Of a DNA stretch of 44,565 bases, positions 1-9,082 are shown one piece after another. Made by a program: the position numbers and the translations under genes. Position 1 is the first letter of the stretch; every line of letters begins with the position of its first letter. The notes below the pieces were generated by a model. The model was not told the origin of the DNA, ran no database searches, and was given only the letters and a program-made list of their open reading frames with translations. Source of the stretch: CAVRUD01 sp963849635 (GTDB lineage Bacteria; Chloroflexota; Chloroflexia; Thermomicrobiales; UBA6265); assembly GCA_963849635.1 (NCBI GenBank), contig CAWKIA010000031.1, forward strand, positions 1-44,565, read 5' to 3'.

Positions 1-120
1 ATCAGTGCGGCCGATCTGAACGCTCGATGGGTCGTTGCGCGTACCATCTGCGACCAGGGCGCCGTTTTCGCGGGGTTGCGATCACGATGGCGGTCGAGCG
101 AGCGAAAGGAGTCTGATGCC

Positions 121-498
121 ATGGCCGTCGGGAAGCTGCGAAGGATGGTCGTCGACGTCAACGACCTCGCGACCGGCGAGGCGTTTTGGTCCGCAGTCAC
201 CGGCCTGGAGGTGCAGTTTTCCGCGTGGCAGGGTCAGTTCTCCGGCCTCGGCGAGAAGGAAGCCGGGTCGATCCTGCTGCAGCTCGTTCCGGAAAGGAAG
301 ACGGATCTGAAGAACCGGGCGCACATCGACCTGACCGTCGACGACGTTTCGCGCGCGGTGGAGGAGGTGATCGCGCTCGGCGGCAGCGTCATCCGCACGC
401 CGGGATTCTTTCCCGACGACGACCCAGAGCTCGAATGGGCGGTCGTGGCCGATCCGTTCGGCAACGAGTTCTGCGTGATCCGCGATATCGCCGACTGA
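121..498 (+). CDS. VOC family (glyoxalase/bleomycin-resistance fold) protein
   Basis: A 125-residue protein with the single-domain VOC pattern. An opening beta strand (RMVVDVNDL) leads to a helix with AFWSAVTGLEV, and the second half carries HIDLTVDD and ends in the usual VADPFGNEFCVI strand. Such proteins are small cytosolic metal-dependent enzymes or ligand binders; the substrate cannot be told from sequence. The ATG at 121 is chosen because AAAGGAG lies about 9 bases upstream; the frame is open further upstream, but that part has no homology-like pattern. The gene stands alone, with a palindrome about 60 bases after its stop. The family call is secure, the function is unknown. Confidence 0.85.
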   Translation: MAVGKLRRMVVDVNDLATGEAFWSAVTGLEVQFSAWQGQFSGLGEKEAGSILLQLVPERKTDLKNRAHIDLTVDDVSRAVEEVIALGGSVIRTPGFFPDDDPELEWAVVADPFGNEFCVIRDIAD

Positions 499-554
499 CG
501 CGTTGGCGCTCCCACAGGACGGGCACGGGGAGGGGGCATCCCCGCCGGCGGGAT

Positions 555-579
555 GGCCTTTGCCCGCCGGGCAAAGGCC
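555..579. terminator. Perfect 25-base palindrome after the VOC gene
   Basis: Twelve-base arms (GGCCTTTGCCCG and its complement) around one central base. It lies 57 bases past the VOC stop codon and 207 bases before the LuxR-type regulator. The stem is very GC-rich but has no T run, so it could be a terminator of the kind common in high-GC genomes or a cruciform or protein site. Nothing else is visible between 499 and 785 except a 31-codon open frame (553-648) that overlaps it. Confidence 0.45.
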
Positions 580-785
580 GTCACGATCGGGTCGATCAAG
601 CGGGAGTTCGAGGGGATCATCATCGACCCACGTGACACAACGGAGTAGGCCTCACCGCCTGCTCCGTTGGCTGTGTCCTTCCCCCCGAGACCGCGGCGAT
701 GCGGCGATCGGTCGGCCGGCGTTGACGAGCACCCGTCCGTGCCGGATCATGCCGTGCAGACCACCGAACCCGGACGGGGCATACC

Positions 786-3110
786 ATGGAGCAGCCGATC
801 GCCGGCGCGAGCGCGTCACTGCCGACCCCGCTGACCCCTCTCATTGGGCGCGAACGGGAGATCGCCGAAATCATCGGGCGCCTGCGCGACCCGGCGGTGC
901 GTCTGGTCACGCTCACGGGACCCGGCGGCGTGGGCAAGACCCGGCTGGCGCTGCGCGCGGCCGGGGACGTAGCGGGGGACTTCGCGGACGGCGTCGCCTT
1001 CGTGCCGCTGGCCGCGGTCCTCGATCCCGCGTTGGTGATCGCGACCGTTGCGCGAACGTTGGGGGTTCCGGAGGCCGGGGATCGGCCGCTGGCGGAGCGC
1101 CTGGCATCCGCGCTCCGGTCCCGGCATCTCCTCCTGGTGCTGGACAACTTCGAGCACGTGCTCGCCGCGGCGTCGCCGGTTGCCACCTTGCTCGCCGCGT
1201 GCCCGGATCTCACCGCGCTGGTCACCAGTCGCACCCTGTTGCGGATCTCCGGCGAGCACGCCGAGGCCATCCGTCCGCTCGGGTTACCCAAGGCGAGCGA
1301 TCACCCCCCCATCGCGGCAATCGCCGAAGCCGAGGCGGTGCGCCTCTTCGTGGCGCGGGCGCGGGCCGCCCAGCCCGGGTTCGTGCTGACGGACGCCAAC
1401 GCCGATGCCGTCGCCGAGGTGTGCCGCCGCCTCGACGGCCTGCCGCTGGCGATCGAGCTGGCGGCGGCCAAGGTCCGGCTGCTTCCGGCGGAGGCCCTGT
1501 TGGCCCGGCTGGCCCGGGCGCTGCCGCTCCTGACCGGTGGAGGCCGCGACCTCCCCGACCGGCAGCAGACGATGCGCGGCGCCATCGCCTGGAGCTACGA
1601 GCTGCTCTCCAGCGACGAGCGGGCGCTCCTGCGCCGCCTCGCGGTCTTCGTCGGCGGGTTCACGCTGGACGCCGCCGCGGCGGTGGCGGAGAGCGCGGGC
1701 GGCGACGCCTTCGCGGGCGTCGAGGCGCTCGCCGCGCAGAGCCTGGTCCACCCGGTGGGCGCGGGGCCGGGCGAGCCGCGCTTCGGGATGCTGGAGACGG
1801 TGCGCGAGTTCGGGCTGGAGCAGCTGGAGGCGAGCGGCGAGGTGGACGCCGTGCGGGAGCGGCACGCGGCGTTCTTCGCCGCGCTGGCCGAAGCGGCGCG
1901 GGCTTCCGTGGTGTTCCACAGTGTCGCGGAATTGGAGCGGCTGCGCGCGGACGACGGCAACCTGCTCGCCGCGCTGGGATGGCTCGAGCAATCGGCGGAC
2001 CCCGCGCCGTTCGTCGGTCTCGCGGCGGCGCTGCTCGACTACTGGTCCGTCCAGTCCCGCTACGGCGAGGGGCGCCAATGGCTGGAACGCGCGGTGGTGC
2101 TGGGCGAGCGCGCCCCCGTCGCGTTGCGGGCGCGGGCGCGCACGGCTGCGGGACTGGTGGCGATCTTCCTGGGCGACTACGCCGGGGCCGAGGAGCACCA
2201 CGCGGCGGCCCTTGCCCTCTGGGAACAGGTCGACGACCCGGCGGGCAGGGCGGCGGCCCTGGGTGGCTCCGGCCTGCTCGCGTACCGGCAGGGCGCGTAC
2301 GCGGTGGCCCGGGAGCGGCTCGAGCGGGACTCGCGACTTTCCCGCGGCGCCGACCCCGCCGACGTGGCGGGGCGAACGAACCGCATCAAACAGGTCCAAA
2401 CGTGCTGGGGGACATCGCCGACCGCCGACGGGCGACCTGGCCGAGGCCGCGGCGCGATTCGAGGAGGCGGCGGCGTTGGCGCGGTCGGACGGCTTCGACT
2501 GCGTATCTGAGCGACGTGCTGCCGGGGCTGGGCAACGTCGCCCTGCTGCGGGGCGACGTCGGTCGGGCCGAGGCGATTTATCGCGAGGCGGTGCCCATCG
2601 CCGAGCGCTTCGGGGACACCGCTGCGGCTGGCGGGCGCGCTCGTCGGCCTGGCCGCCGTCGCCGCGGCGCGCGGGCAGGCCGAGCTCGCGGCCCGGCGCA
2701 TCGGGGCGGCGGAGGCGCGGTACGAGATCGCCGGCACCGTCCCGTTCCGGCGCGACGAGCGGGTGTTCGAGGGGGCCGCGCGGCGGCGCGGCGCGCGCTG
2801 GGCGAGGACCGGTACCGGGCGGCGCGCGCGCTCGGCCGCACGGAGCCGCTGGAGGCGATCACTGCTGACTCCGGACGCCGGCGATACCGCCGCGTCTGGA
2901 TCGCCTCCGGCTGCCGAGCACGGCCTGACGCCGCGCGAGGCGGAGGTGGTGCGGCTGGTCGCGGCCGGCATGAGCAACGCCGAGATCGCCGAAACCCTGT
3001 TTCTCAGCGTGCCGACCGTCAAGCGCCACCTCACCAACGTCCTCGGCAAGCTGGGGCTCCCGTCCCGCTCCGCCCTCAACACCTGGGCGCACGGCCACGG
3101 CCTCGCCTGA
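786..3110 (+). pseudogene. NB-ARC ATPase / LuxR-family transcriptional regulator, broken by several frameshifts
   Basis: The N-terminal 535 or so residues are intact in one frame: a P-loop GPGGVGKT at residues 45-52, Walker B LLLVLDNF near 115-122, the NB-ARC GLPLAIELAAAK motif near 218, then a winged-helix-like part and helical TPR-like repeats. The C-terminal GerE-type helix-turn-helix is recognisable at about 2925-3105 (LTPREAEVVRLVAAGMSN, then LFLSVPTVKRHL). Between 2390 and 2870 the reading moves through the other frames at about 2400, 2495, 2625, 2785 and 2865, each time with sensible TPR-like sequence (for example LGNVALLRGDVGRAEAIYRE). The intact product would be an ATP-dependent DNA-binding activator of about 770 residues. 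Five shifts in 470 bases mean either decay or poor base calling in a GC-rich stretch. The ATG at 786 has only a weak ribosome site. Confidence 0.8.
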
Positions 3111-3303
3111 GCCCGAATCCGCAGCGTTCCGGGCGGCCCGCGACTCGCCTACGACCAAGGTCGTAGACCGGCTCCCACGCGTCCGCTCGGCGGTTGCGAC
3201 CTCCGTTCGATTCGCCCCCGGCGCTCCCCCGGCATGATCGAAGCATCCCACACGGGACCCGGCGGCGGGCCGGGAGAAGCGATCAAGGCTGGGGAGCACG
3301 ACG

Positions 3304-3900
3304 ATGAAGACGCAGACGACGCAAAGACTCGAAGCCAAAGTCGGACGGTGGATCGTGACGGTAGGCGGCGCGCTCGCGCTCGGATTGACGTTCAGAGTCG
3401 CCGGCGTCCTCGCCCTCCTCGCCCTCCTGGCCCTGGGCGGCGCCACGGGCGGCCGCCCCGCCGCCGCCGACCCGGGGCTGGCCGGGGCATCAGCCGCCCC
3501 CCTCCCCAGCCTGACCGACGTCTCGGCCGGCACCCGGACGCCGGACCTGTTCACCGTCACCGGCACGGACTTCACCCCCGGCGGCCAAGTCTACCTGGCC
3601 GTCTACGACCAGATGGGCGCCAAGCTCTACGAGCCCCGCTGGGTCACCGCGACCAACGCCAGCACCATCCTGCGCCACCAACCGGGCGACGGTCCGCTGG
3701 GGAGGAGCCCGGTGACCACCCTGGGCGGCACCTTGCACGAGGCTTTCGGGGAGCTGTGCGGGGCGACGGCGATGATGCGGGCCCTCGACGAGGACACGGC
3801 CACCTGGAGCAACTGGCTGACCGTCGAGTTCGCTTGTGCCGTCGACGGCGGCGACGGTCCTTACCTGCCGGGGCAGCACCTGCCGGGGCAGCCGTACTAG
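3304..3900 (+). CDS. Secreted protein of unknown function
   Basis: A 198-residue protein. Residues 1-15 are basic, residues 30-50 form a hydrophobic Leu/Ala-rich segment (VLALLALLALGG), and a short Ala/Pro stretch follows, which looks like a signal peptide with an Ala-rich cleavage region. The mature part has a beta-rich FTVTGTDFTPGGQVYLAVYD segment typical of small Ig/IPT-like extracellular modules, two Cys near the C terminus that could pair, and a C-terminal LPGQ repeat. ATG 3304 has GGGGAGC about 8 bases upstream. I do not recognise the family; an exported adhesion-like or binding module is only inference. Confidence 0.6.
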   Translation: MKTQTTQRLEAKVGRWIVTVGGALALGLTFRVAGVLALLALLALGGATGGRPAAADPGLAGASAAPLPSLTDVSAGTRTPDLFTVTGTDFTPGGQVYLAVYDQMGAKLYEPRWVTATNASTILRHQPGDGPLGRSPVTTLGGTLHEAFGELCGATAMMRALDEDTATWSNWLTVEFACAVDGGDGPYLPGQHLPGQPY

Positions 3901-3956
3901 CGCCCGCCGGCGTCGACGACCGCCACGACCAATCAACAGTTATCAGATAGGAGACG

Positions 3957-4346
3957 ATGATGCGATTATCCAAGCAAGACATTCCGGTTCGAATCGATGT
4001 TCCGGGCGCAGTCGCGAGACAATTGCCAAACTTCGGAGACGCCTCAGGATACGGCTCTATTAGCGGGGAGTATTTTTCGCTCGGCGCAGGCACGGACATC
4101 GCGCCGCTACTTCAAGGCCTCAAGGATGACCTATGCCAGTCGCCGCACTGGGGCTACCTTCTTCAAGGCGATCTCGTCGTCACCTTTGCGGACGGTACCA
4201 AAGAGAACGTCCTCGCAGGAGACCTCTTCTACTGGCCACCAGGCCACACGGTGCGGGTCGCCGAGGACGCCGAGGTGATCCTTTTCAGCCCTGAAAGGGA
4301 GCACAGCGAAGTCATCGATCACATGCTAGCGAAGATGGCGGGCTGA
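3957..4346 (+). CDS. Cupin-domain protein
   Basis: A 129-residue single-domain protein with a cupin core. The first motif region reads HWGYLLQGDLVVTFADG, and the second has AGDLFYWPPGHTVRV, where one His can bind metal; the usual second His of motif 1 is missing, so metal binding may be weak or absent. Small cupins like this act as sensors, isomerases or as anti-sigma/stress accessory proteins; no neighbour fixes a role. ATAGGAG lies 7 bases before the first of two tandem ATG codons (3957 and 3960). A strong palindrome follows 80 bases after the stop. Confidence 0.75.
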   Translation: MMRLSKQDIPVRIDVPGAVARQLPNFGDASGYGSISGEYFSLGAGTDIAPLLQGLKDDLCQSPHWGYLLQGDLVVTFADGTKENVLAGDLFYWPPGHTVRVAEDAEVILFSPEREHSEVIDHMLAKMAG

Positions 4347-4425
4347 CGCCCAAATCCTCGACGAGCGGTGACCAAACCGCTCAGACCAGTCTAGATCCGC
4401 CGATTGGCGGAGAACGTCAAACAGA

Positions 4426-4461
4426 GACCGCGCATACCGTCCAAGGACGGTATGCGCGGTC
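4426..4461. repeat. Perfect 36-base palindrome
   Basis: Seventeen-base arms (left arm begins GACCGCGCATACCG) with only AA at the centre. It lies 80 bases after the cupin stop codon, at the left edge of a 0.9-kb zone of decayed DNA. It could end transcription of the cupin gene, but the length and perfection are more than a terminator needs, so a mobile-element or protein-binding palindrome is also possible. No second copy was seen in the window. Confidence 0.6.
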
Positions 4462-4788
4462 AACCAAGCCGACGGAGCACCCGAGTACCGTCGAAAGGTC
4501 GGACTCTCATAATGGGCCGTTTGTGCGACACCGGGCCCCCGTTGGCGACCACACGGCCCCCGCCGTGGCCGAGGCCGATCGTGCGTCCGTTGCCTTTTCG
4601 GACCCAGGCGTCGACCGTCGGCATCCCGTCGACGTCGCTGGGCATTGATTGGTTGTCGTCGAAACATCGCGAGGGGCGGGGGTCCGTGCCGCGCGGAGCG
4701 GTACCTCCACCGTTAAGCTGCAGTCGCCGATTGCGTCTCTTCGAGGGCGGCCTGTTGAGCGTCGGTCAACGACGTCTCGACTCGCTGC

Positions 4789-5021
4789 TTGATCGACAAC
4801 GAACAGCAGCGTGGCGATCGCGGCTCGTGCGACCCTGATCTCCAGACCAACGACAACGGTTCGGTCGATCTCATCTTCGGACCGACGGCGCCAAACGGCC
4901 GGAGGCGAATTGAGTCCAGACGATCCCCGGCAAGCCCTGGGTCTCCTACTTCCGGTTCTACGGTCCGCTGTAACTCTACTTCGACCGTAGTTGGAAGCTT
5001 GGGGACATTACTGCCATCTGA
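4789..5021 (+). pseudogene. Relic of the C-terminal DUF1214 domain of a DUF1254/DUF1214 protein
   Basis: The translation LQTNDNGSVDLIFGPTAPNG is the characteristic strand pair of DUF1214 proteins. It is followed, after a frame change near 4895, by QTIPGKPWVSYFRFYGPL, a stop, then LYFDRSWKLGDITAI, which are the family's closing motifs. Two in-frame stops (TGA 4911, TAA 4971) and the frame change show a dead gene. The rest of the stretch from 4347 to 5220 holds no other recognisable gene. A partner relic with the N-terminal DUF1254 domain lies at 6099, but in the opposite order, so these are probably remnants of two related genes. Confidence 0.7.
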
Positions 5022-5220
5022 GATGGGCCTAACCGCCGGGTCAACTGGTGCTGATGACGCTCTTCGACAAGTCGTGGACCGCCAACGACGCGTCAGTGTG
5101 GGTTGAACCCGGGTCTCGCCGGCTCAGAGCGAGAGCACATCGACACAACGCGGCCTATGAGACCGAAGCGGTAATCACTTGGGCGAACAACTCGGTCTAC
5201 GGGTCACTCGGGAGGGTGAG

Positions 5221-5901
5221 ATGGGCGAGGCAATCGGCGAGGAGCTCTCGGCCGCGATCGGCGTGGCGTTGAGCCCGTTCCCGAGCATCGCGGTGATCCT
5301 GATGCTCTTCTCGCCGAATGCAAAGACCAACGGACCGGCCTTCCTGATCGGCTGGGTCCTCGGCCTCGTCGTCGTCACCGGTCTGGTCATGGTGCTGGCC
5401 TCGCCGGACGATGTCTCCGGCGACGGGGGCGAACCCGCAACCTGGGCGTCGCTCATCCAACTCCTTCTCGGACTCGGCCTCCTCTTCCTGGCCTAACAGA
5501 ACTGGCAGAAGCAACCGAAAGAGGGTGAGACGGTCGAGATGCCGAAATGGATGGCCTCGATCGACAAGACGACGCCGCTGGTGGCGGTCGGTCTGGGCGC
5601 CCTGCTCTCTGGTCTCAACCCGAAGAACCTTCTCTTCGACATCGCCGCCGGCACCGCGATCGCCCAGGCCGACCTGTCGACGAGCGAGGCGTTGGTCCCG
5701 TTCTTGGTTTTTGTCCTGGTGGCCAGCGTCAGCGTGGCGGTGCCAGTGGTCTGGTACCTCCTGGCCCAGGAGAGCGCTTCAAAGGCGCTGGACTCATGGA
5801 AGACCTGGCTGACAGCCAACAACGCCCTGGTGATGGCCATTCTGCTGCTGGTCCTGGGCGTCAAGTTCTTCGGCCAGGGGCTAGGTGGGCTAGTTCAGCT
5901 G
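5221..5901 (+). pseudogene. GAP-family (Sap/SfLAP) membrane protein split by one in-frame stop
   Basis: Residues 1-91 (IGVALSPFPSIAVILMLFSP, then FLIGWVLGLVVVTG) are the start of the GAP family, six-helix membrane proteins of the LysE-like exporter kind related to mycobacterial Sap. A TAA at 5494-5496 stops the frame, yet the same frame continues without any shift through QNWQKQPKEGE to KWMASIDKTTPLVAVGLGAL, SGLNPKNLLFDIAAG and two further helices. That is the rest of one protein of about 225 residues. ATG 5221 follows GGGAGGGTGAG. Beyond about 5900 the frame stays open but loses family character. A nonsense mutation is the simplest reading; a second ATG at 5539 might re-start translation of the C-terminal half. 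Confidence 0.75.
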
Positions 5902-6098
5902 CGGGATCGGATCCCCAATGAGGACCGCTGTGGCGTACGACGACATGGAGATCGAGTTCCGGCTGGGAGCGGACATCAAGCTGATCGATGGACAAGGCGG
6001 TTCGCTGATGGCAATATCCACTGGTCACGCACCCGCCTGGGACAATTGAGCGCATACCGCGATCGACGAGGTGCCCCGCCGACCGAGGAGACACAGCC

Positions 6099-6470
6099 GT
6101 GGAATCTCCGACCGTGCTGGTGACCGCCGGCAACGTTGCCCGCGCCGAGACGGACCGGTACTTCGGCTCGATCGTCGCGAGCGGAGGTGTCCGCGTCTTC
6201 GAGCGCCCCCGGGCGCCGGCGGCGATCGATGCGCAGAATGCGGTGTGCATGAACCACGACACGCGGTACTCCGCAGCCGTGTTCGACCTCGACACGACCA
6301 CCGGCTGGACCCAGGCCAACGACCTGGCCAAGAAGCACGCTGGCGATCCAGTAGTGTCGGTGGTCTTCTCCGCGGATCGCGCCAGAACGGGGCCGCTCGG
6401 TGAGCGAGACCGTGCGACCGTACTCGCAGCGCGAGCCTGCGTTTCGGCTGCCGATGCGGTGCATTCATGA
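6099..6470 (+). pseudogene. Truncated DUF1254-domain protein
   Basis: The first 70 residues (RAETDRYFGSIVASGG, then IDAQNAVCMNHDTRYSAAVF) are the conserved N terminus of DUF1254 proteins, which are normally 190-470 residues. After VFDLDTT the similarity stops and 53 unrelated residues run to a stop, so this is a fragment with a foreign or shifted tail. GTG 6099 has a good GAGGAG site 8 bases upstream, so it may still be translated. Its stop codon overlaps the next gene's start as ATGA (6467-6470), the layout of translational coupling. About 200 bases upstream (5902-6098) hold nothing certain. Confidence 0.65.
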
Positions 6471-7900
6471 CAGCACCTGCGAACCCTGCGGCGGCAGACG
6501 GCAAGTCGGGGCATATCTTCGGGTTCGAGTTTCCTGATTTCTCGACCTTGAAGGACCACCAGGTCCAGACGATCATTTACGCGAAGAACGTCCAGAAGCT
6601 GGGGATTGCCACCCTCTCCTACGGTGGCACAATCTACCTTGCCGAAAACGGCGCCTCCCAGATACAGGTCACACTCGTCGCCGTCACCGGCTACGTCGCC
6701 GCCCTGCTCTTTGGTGCCCAGGGCGGCCTGGTCGTCGATGCGGTTGCCAAGCGCGTGGCGATGGCGGTGGGATATGCCCTGATGGCTGTCCTCTGCTTCG
6801 TCGTCCCGATCGTCTTCGGCACGGACGTGGTCGACCTGATCTTCCTTGCCTTCATGGTCAGCGTGATCGCCACAGTCACCTCCCCGGCGATCAAGGCGAC
6901 GGTCGCCGTGGTTGCCACTCCGGCGGCGATGGCGACCGTCGCGTCGATGCTCAACCTCTTCGGCTCGATCGGCACGGCGGTCGGCCAGGCGTTCGTCGCC
7001 CCGATCCTGATCAAGGTTTCAGGGATCAACGCCTGCATGTTCGGGGCCGGAATCATCCTGGCCACCGGAGCGATCTGGTCCCTGAAGATTCAGGACGAAC
7101 CGGGTCGCAAATCCGCGATGGATGCCGTACGCGACACCAACTGGAAGCCGCGTGCACTCAATCTGCGCGGCATCGCGCGCTGGGTCACCAGCGTACCGGC
7201 GATCTCGACGATCATCCTCGTTGGCTCTATCGTCGTCGCCCTGGCGGAGACCGTTGGTTCCCTCATACCGGTCTACGTCCGCGACGTGCTCGACACCGAC
7301 CCCGTCTATAGCATCTATGTCTTCGCCCCGGCTGGGCTCGGTTACCTGGCCGGGATGCTGACCGCGCCGTGGCTGATCAAGGTACTGGGGGAGCGGCGGT
7401 TTGCGTTCGCCGCCTTCGGCGTGATGGCGATCGGAGTGATGCTCTTTGGACTGGTCGACTACGTAGCGCCCTTCCTTGCCCCGATCAGCCCGACCCGGAT
7501 CTTCGAACTATTCGGCGCGGACCTGAACGACAAGATGCTGGCGGCTGGGTTCATCTCGATCCCCGCCAATTACGGTTCGACCGCCACCGGCGCCGCCGTT
7601 CAGAACTACGTCAATGTACGTGTTCCATTGGTGAACCAGGGCGGCGTCTTCGGGATGGAAGAAGTCATCGACAATGCCCTGACGATTGTGGCTATGGTTT
7701 CGCTTGGCGTGCTCGCCACCTGGCTCGGTTCAGAAATCGTCTTCGTCATCGCGCCGCTGGCGGTCCTGGTGGTTGTCATCTGGTTGATCCGCTATAGCGC
7801 CCGGCAGGCCGGGGAGGCGGTTCCGACCAGCCGCGCGGTCGTCGAGGAACTCTGGGGTGGTCCGGCGGAGACACCCCAGTCGGACAGGGGCAACAATTGA
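6467..7900 (+). CDS. Major-facilitator-type membrane transporter
   Basis: A 477-residue protein with about 12 hydrophobic helices, a central cytoplasmic loop around residues 205-240 (SLKIQDEPGRKS) that divides it into two six-helix halves, and a polar C-terminal tail. The overall shape, and the run AMAVGYALMAVLCFVVP after a basic loop (DAVAKRV), fit the major facilitator superfamily. An unusual loop of about 55 residues near 345-400 (PTRIFELFGADLNDK) interrupts the last helices. The substrate cannot be inferred. The start overlaps the stop of the upstream DUF1254 fragment, and the next membrane protein begins 53 bases downstream, so the two membrane genes are probably co-transcribed. Confidence 0.7.
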   Translation: MTAPANPAAADGKSGHIFGFEFPDFSTLKDHQVQTIIYAKNVQKLGIATLSYGGTIYLAENGASQIQVTLVAVTGYVAALLFGAQGGLVVDAVAKRVAMAVGYALMAVLCFVVPIVFGTDVVDLIFLAFMVSVIATVTSPAIKATVAVVATPAAMATVASMLNLFGSIGTAVGQAFVAPILIKVSGINACMFGAGIILATGAIWSLKIQDEPGRKSAMDAVRDTNWKPRALNLRGIARWVTSVPAISTIILVGSIVVALAETVGSLIPVYVRDVLDTDPVYSIYVFAPAGLGYLAGMLTAPWLIKVLGERRFAFAAFGVMAIGVMLFGLVDYVAPFLAPISPTRIFELFGADLNDKMLAAGFISIPANYGSTATGAAVQNYVNVRVPLVNQGGVFGMEEVIDNALTIVAMVSLGVLATWLGSEIVFVIAPLAVLVVVIWLIRYSARQAGEAVPTSRAVVEELWGGPAETPQSDRGNN

Positions 7901-7952
7901 CCGCGCACGGACCATCCGCCCCGATTGGGTTGGCACGGGAGGCAGCAACTCG

Positions 7953-9077
7953 ATGAATGCCGAAGGCACCGACCTCTTAATCTTCCTGGTCGTGGTCGGG
8001 GCTCGCCTGCTCATTCCGCTGGCAATCCCCCGCTTCCCGCTGCCCGCGATCATCGCCGCGATGATCGTCGACGGCCTCGACCAGACTATCTTTCAGGAGT
8101 TTACCGAACTTAACCTTGACGACTACCAGAGCTACGACAAAGCCCTCGACATCTATTACCTGGCGATCGCCTATCTCTCGACGCTACGGAACTGGGCCCA
8201 CCCACTCGCCTTCGAGACCAGCCGCTTTCTCTTCTATTATCGGCTGGTTGGCGTGGTGCTCTTCGAGGCGACCCAAGCGCGCTGGATTCTGCTGATCTTT
8301 CCGAACACGTTCGAATACTTCTTCGACTTCGTCGAGGCGGTCCGCACCCGATGGAACCCGATGCGGATGACCAAACATCTTGTCCTCGGCGCGGCGGCCT
8401 TTATCTGGATCGTCATCAAGCTACCGCAGGAATACTGGATCCACGTCGCTCAACTCGATACCACGGACCTCATCAAAGAGGACATATTCGGCGTACCCAC
8501 CGACACGCCATGGAACGAGATCGTCTCGGACAACATCGGCGTCTTCATCGCCCTAGGCGTCGCCCTGATCCTCATAGGGTATGGCGCCTGGTGGTACGTG
8601 ACCCACAAGCTGCCGGCGGCCGACTGGCCGTTTACCTTCGACGTCGACGACCACCAGGACGACCTGACCCCGGAGCAGGTTCACGCCGCCCGCGCCCGGG
8701 CGAACCGGATCTTCGACCGCGACCTGCTGGAGAAAGCCATTCTGGTCACCCTGGTGACCATCATCTTCGCGCAGATGCTTCCCGGCGTGGATGCCTCCGC
8801 CTTCGAGATCACGATTGGCGTCGCACTCCTGATCGTCGTCAACGCTGGGGCAAGCGAGTTGCTGGCCCGGCGCGGTATCGGTTGGGACTCCATTCTGCGA
8901 GAATTTCTCGCGATGACCCTCCTCAACGGCGCAGCGGCGCTTGCCTTCTACTGGCTGCTGCGGGTCGGTGATGGCTCGGTCAACCTCGGCACTACCCTCT
9001 TCTTCCTCTTCCTCCTGACGCTCCTTGTTGTCCTCTACGATCGGTACCGACCGCACTATATTGCCCGCCACGGGTAG
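7953..9077 (+). CDS. Multi-pass membrane protein of unknown function
   Basis: A 374-residue protein with about eight hydrophobic segments, including LLIFLVVVGARLLIPLAIP at the N terminus, a pair of helices near residues 95-125, one near 145-155 and four in the last 120 residues. Between them lies an acidic cytoplasmic-type stretch with FDVDDHQDDLTPEQVHAAR. ATG 7953 is preferred because GGGAGGC lies 9 bases before it; the frame is open 96 bases further upstream. It follows the transporter at 6467 with little spacing, suggesting an operon. No known family was recognised. Its 3' end faces the truncated monooxygenase on the other strand. Confidence 0.65.
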   Translation: MNAEGTDLLIFLVVVGARLLIPLAIPRFPLPAIIAAMIVDGLDQTIFQEFTELNLDDYQSYDKALDIYYLAIAYLSTLRNWAHPLAFETSRFLFYYRLVGVVLFEATQARWILLIFPNTFEYFFDFVEAVRTRWNPMRMTKHLVLGAAAFIWIVIKLPQEYWIHVAQLDTTDLIKEDIFGVPTDTPWNEIVSDNIGVFIALGVALILIGYGAWWYVTHKLPAADWPFTFDVDDHQDDLTPEQVHAARARANRIFDRDLLEKAILVTLVTIIFAQMLPGVDASAFEITIGVALLIVVNAGASELLARRGIGWDSILREFLAMTLLNGAAALAFYWLLRVGDGSVNLGTTLFFLFLLTLLVVLYDRYRPHYIARHG

Positions 9078-9082
9078 CCAAT

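Noticed and set aside
553..648. A 31-codon frame (MAFARRAKAVTIGS...) after the VOC gene
   Set aside because: It overlaps the 25-base palindrome, lacks a ribosome site and resembles no family.
503..3166. An 887-codon open frame on the plus strand across the regulator gene
   Set aside because: Arg/Gly/Pro-rich shadow of the NB-ARC/LuxR gene; only short parts of it carry the true reading after frameshifts.
5494..5496. Stop-codon recoding as a general feature of this genome
   Set aside because: All other intact genes use TAA, TAG and TGA as normal stops; a local mutation or error explains the GAP-gene stop.
5918..6049. A 43-codon frame starting MRTAVAYDD after the GAP-family gene
   Set aside because: No good ribosome site and no recognisable family; it may be chance in decayed DNA.
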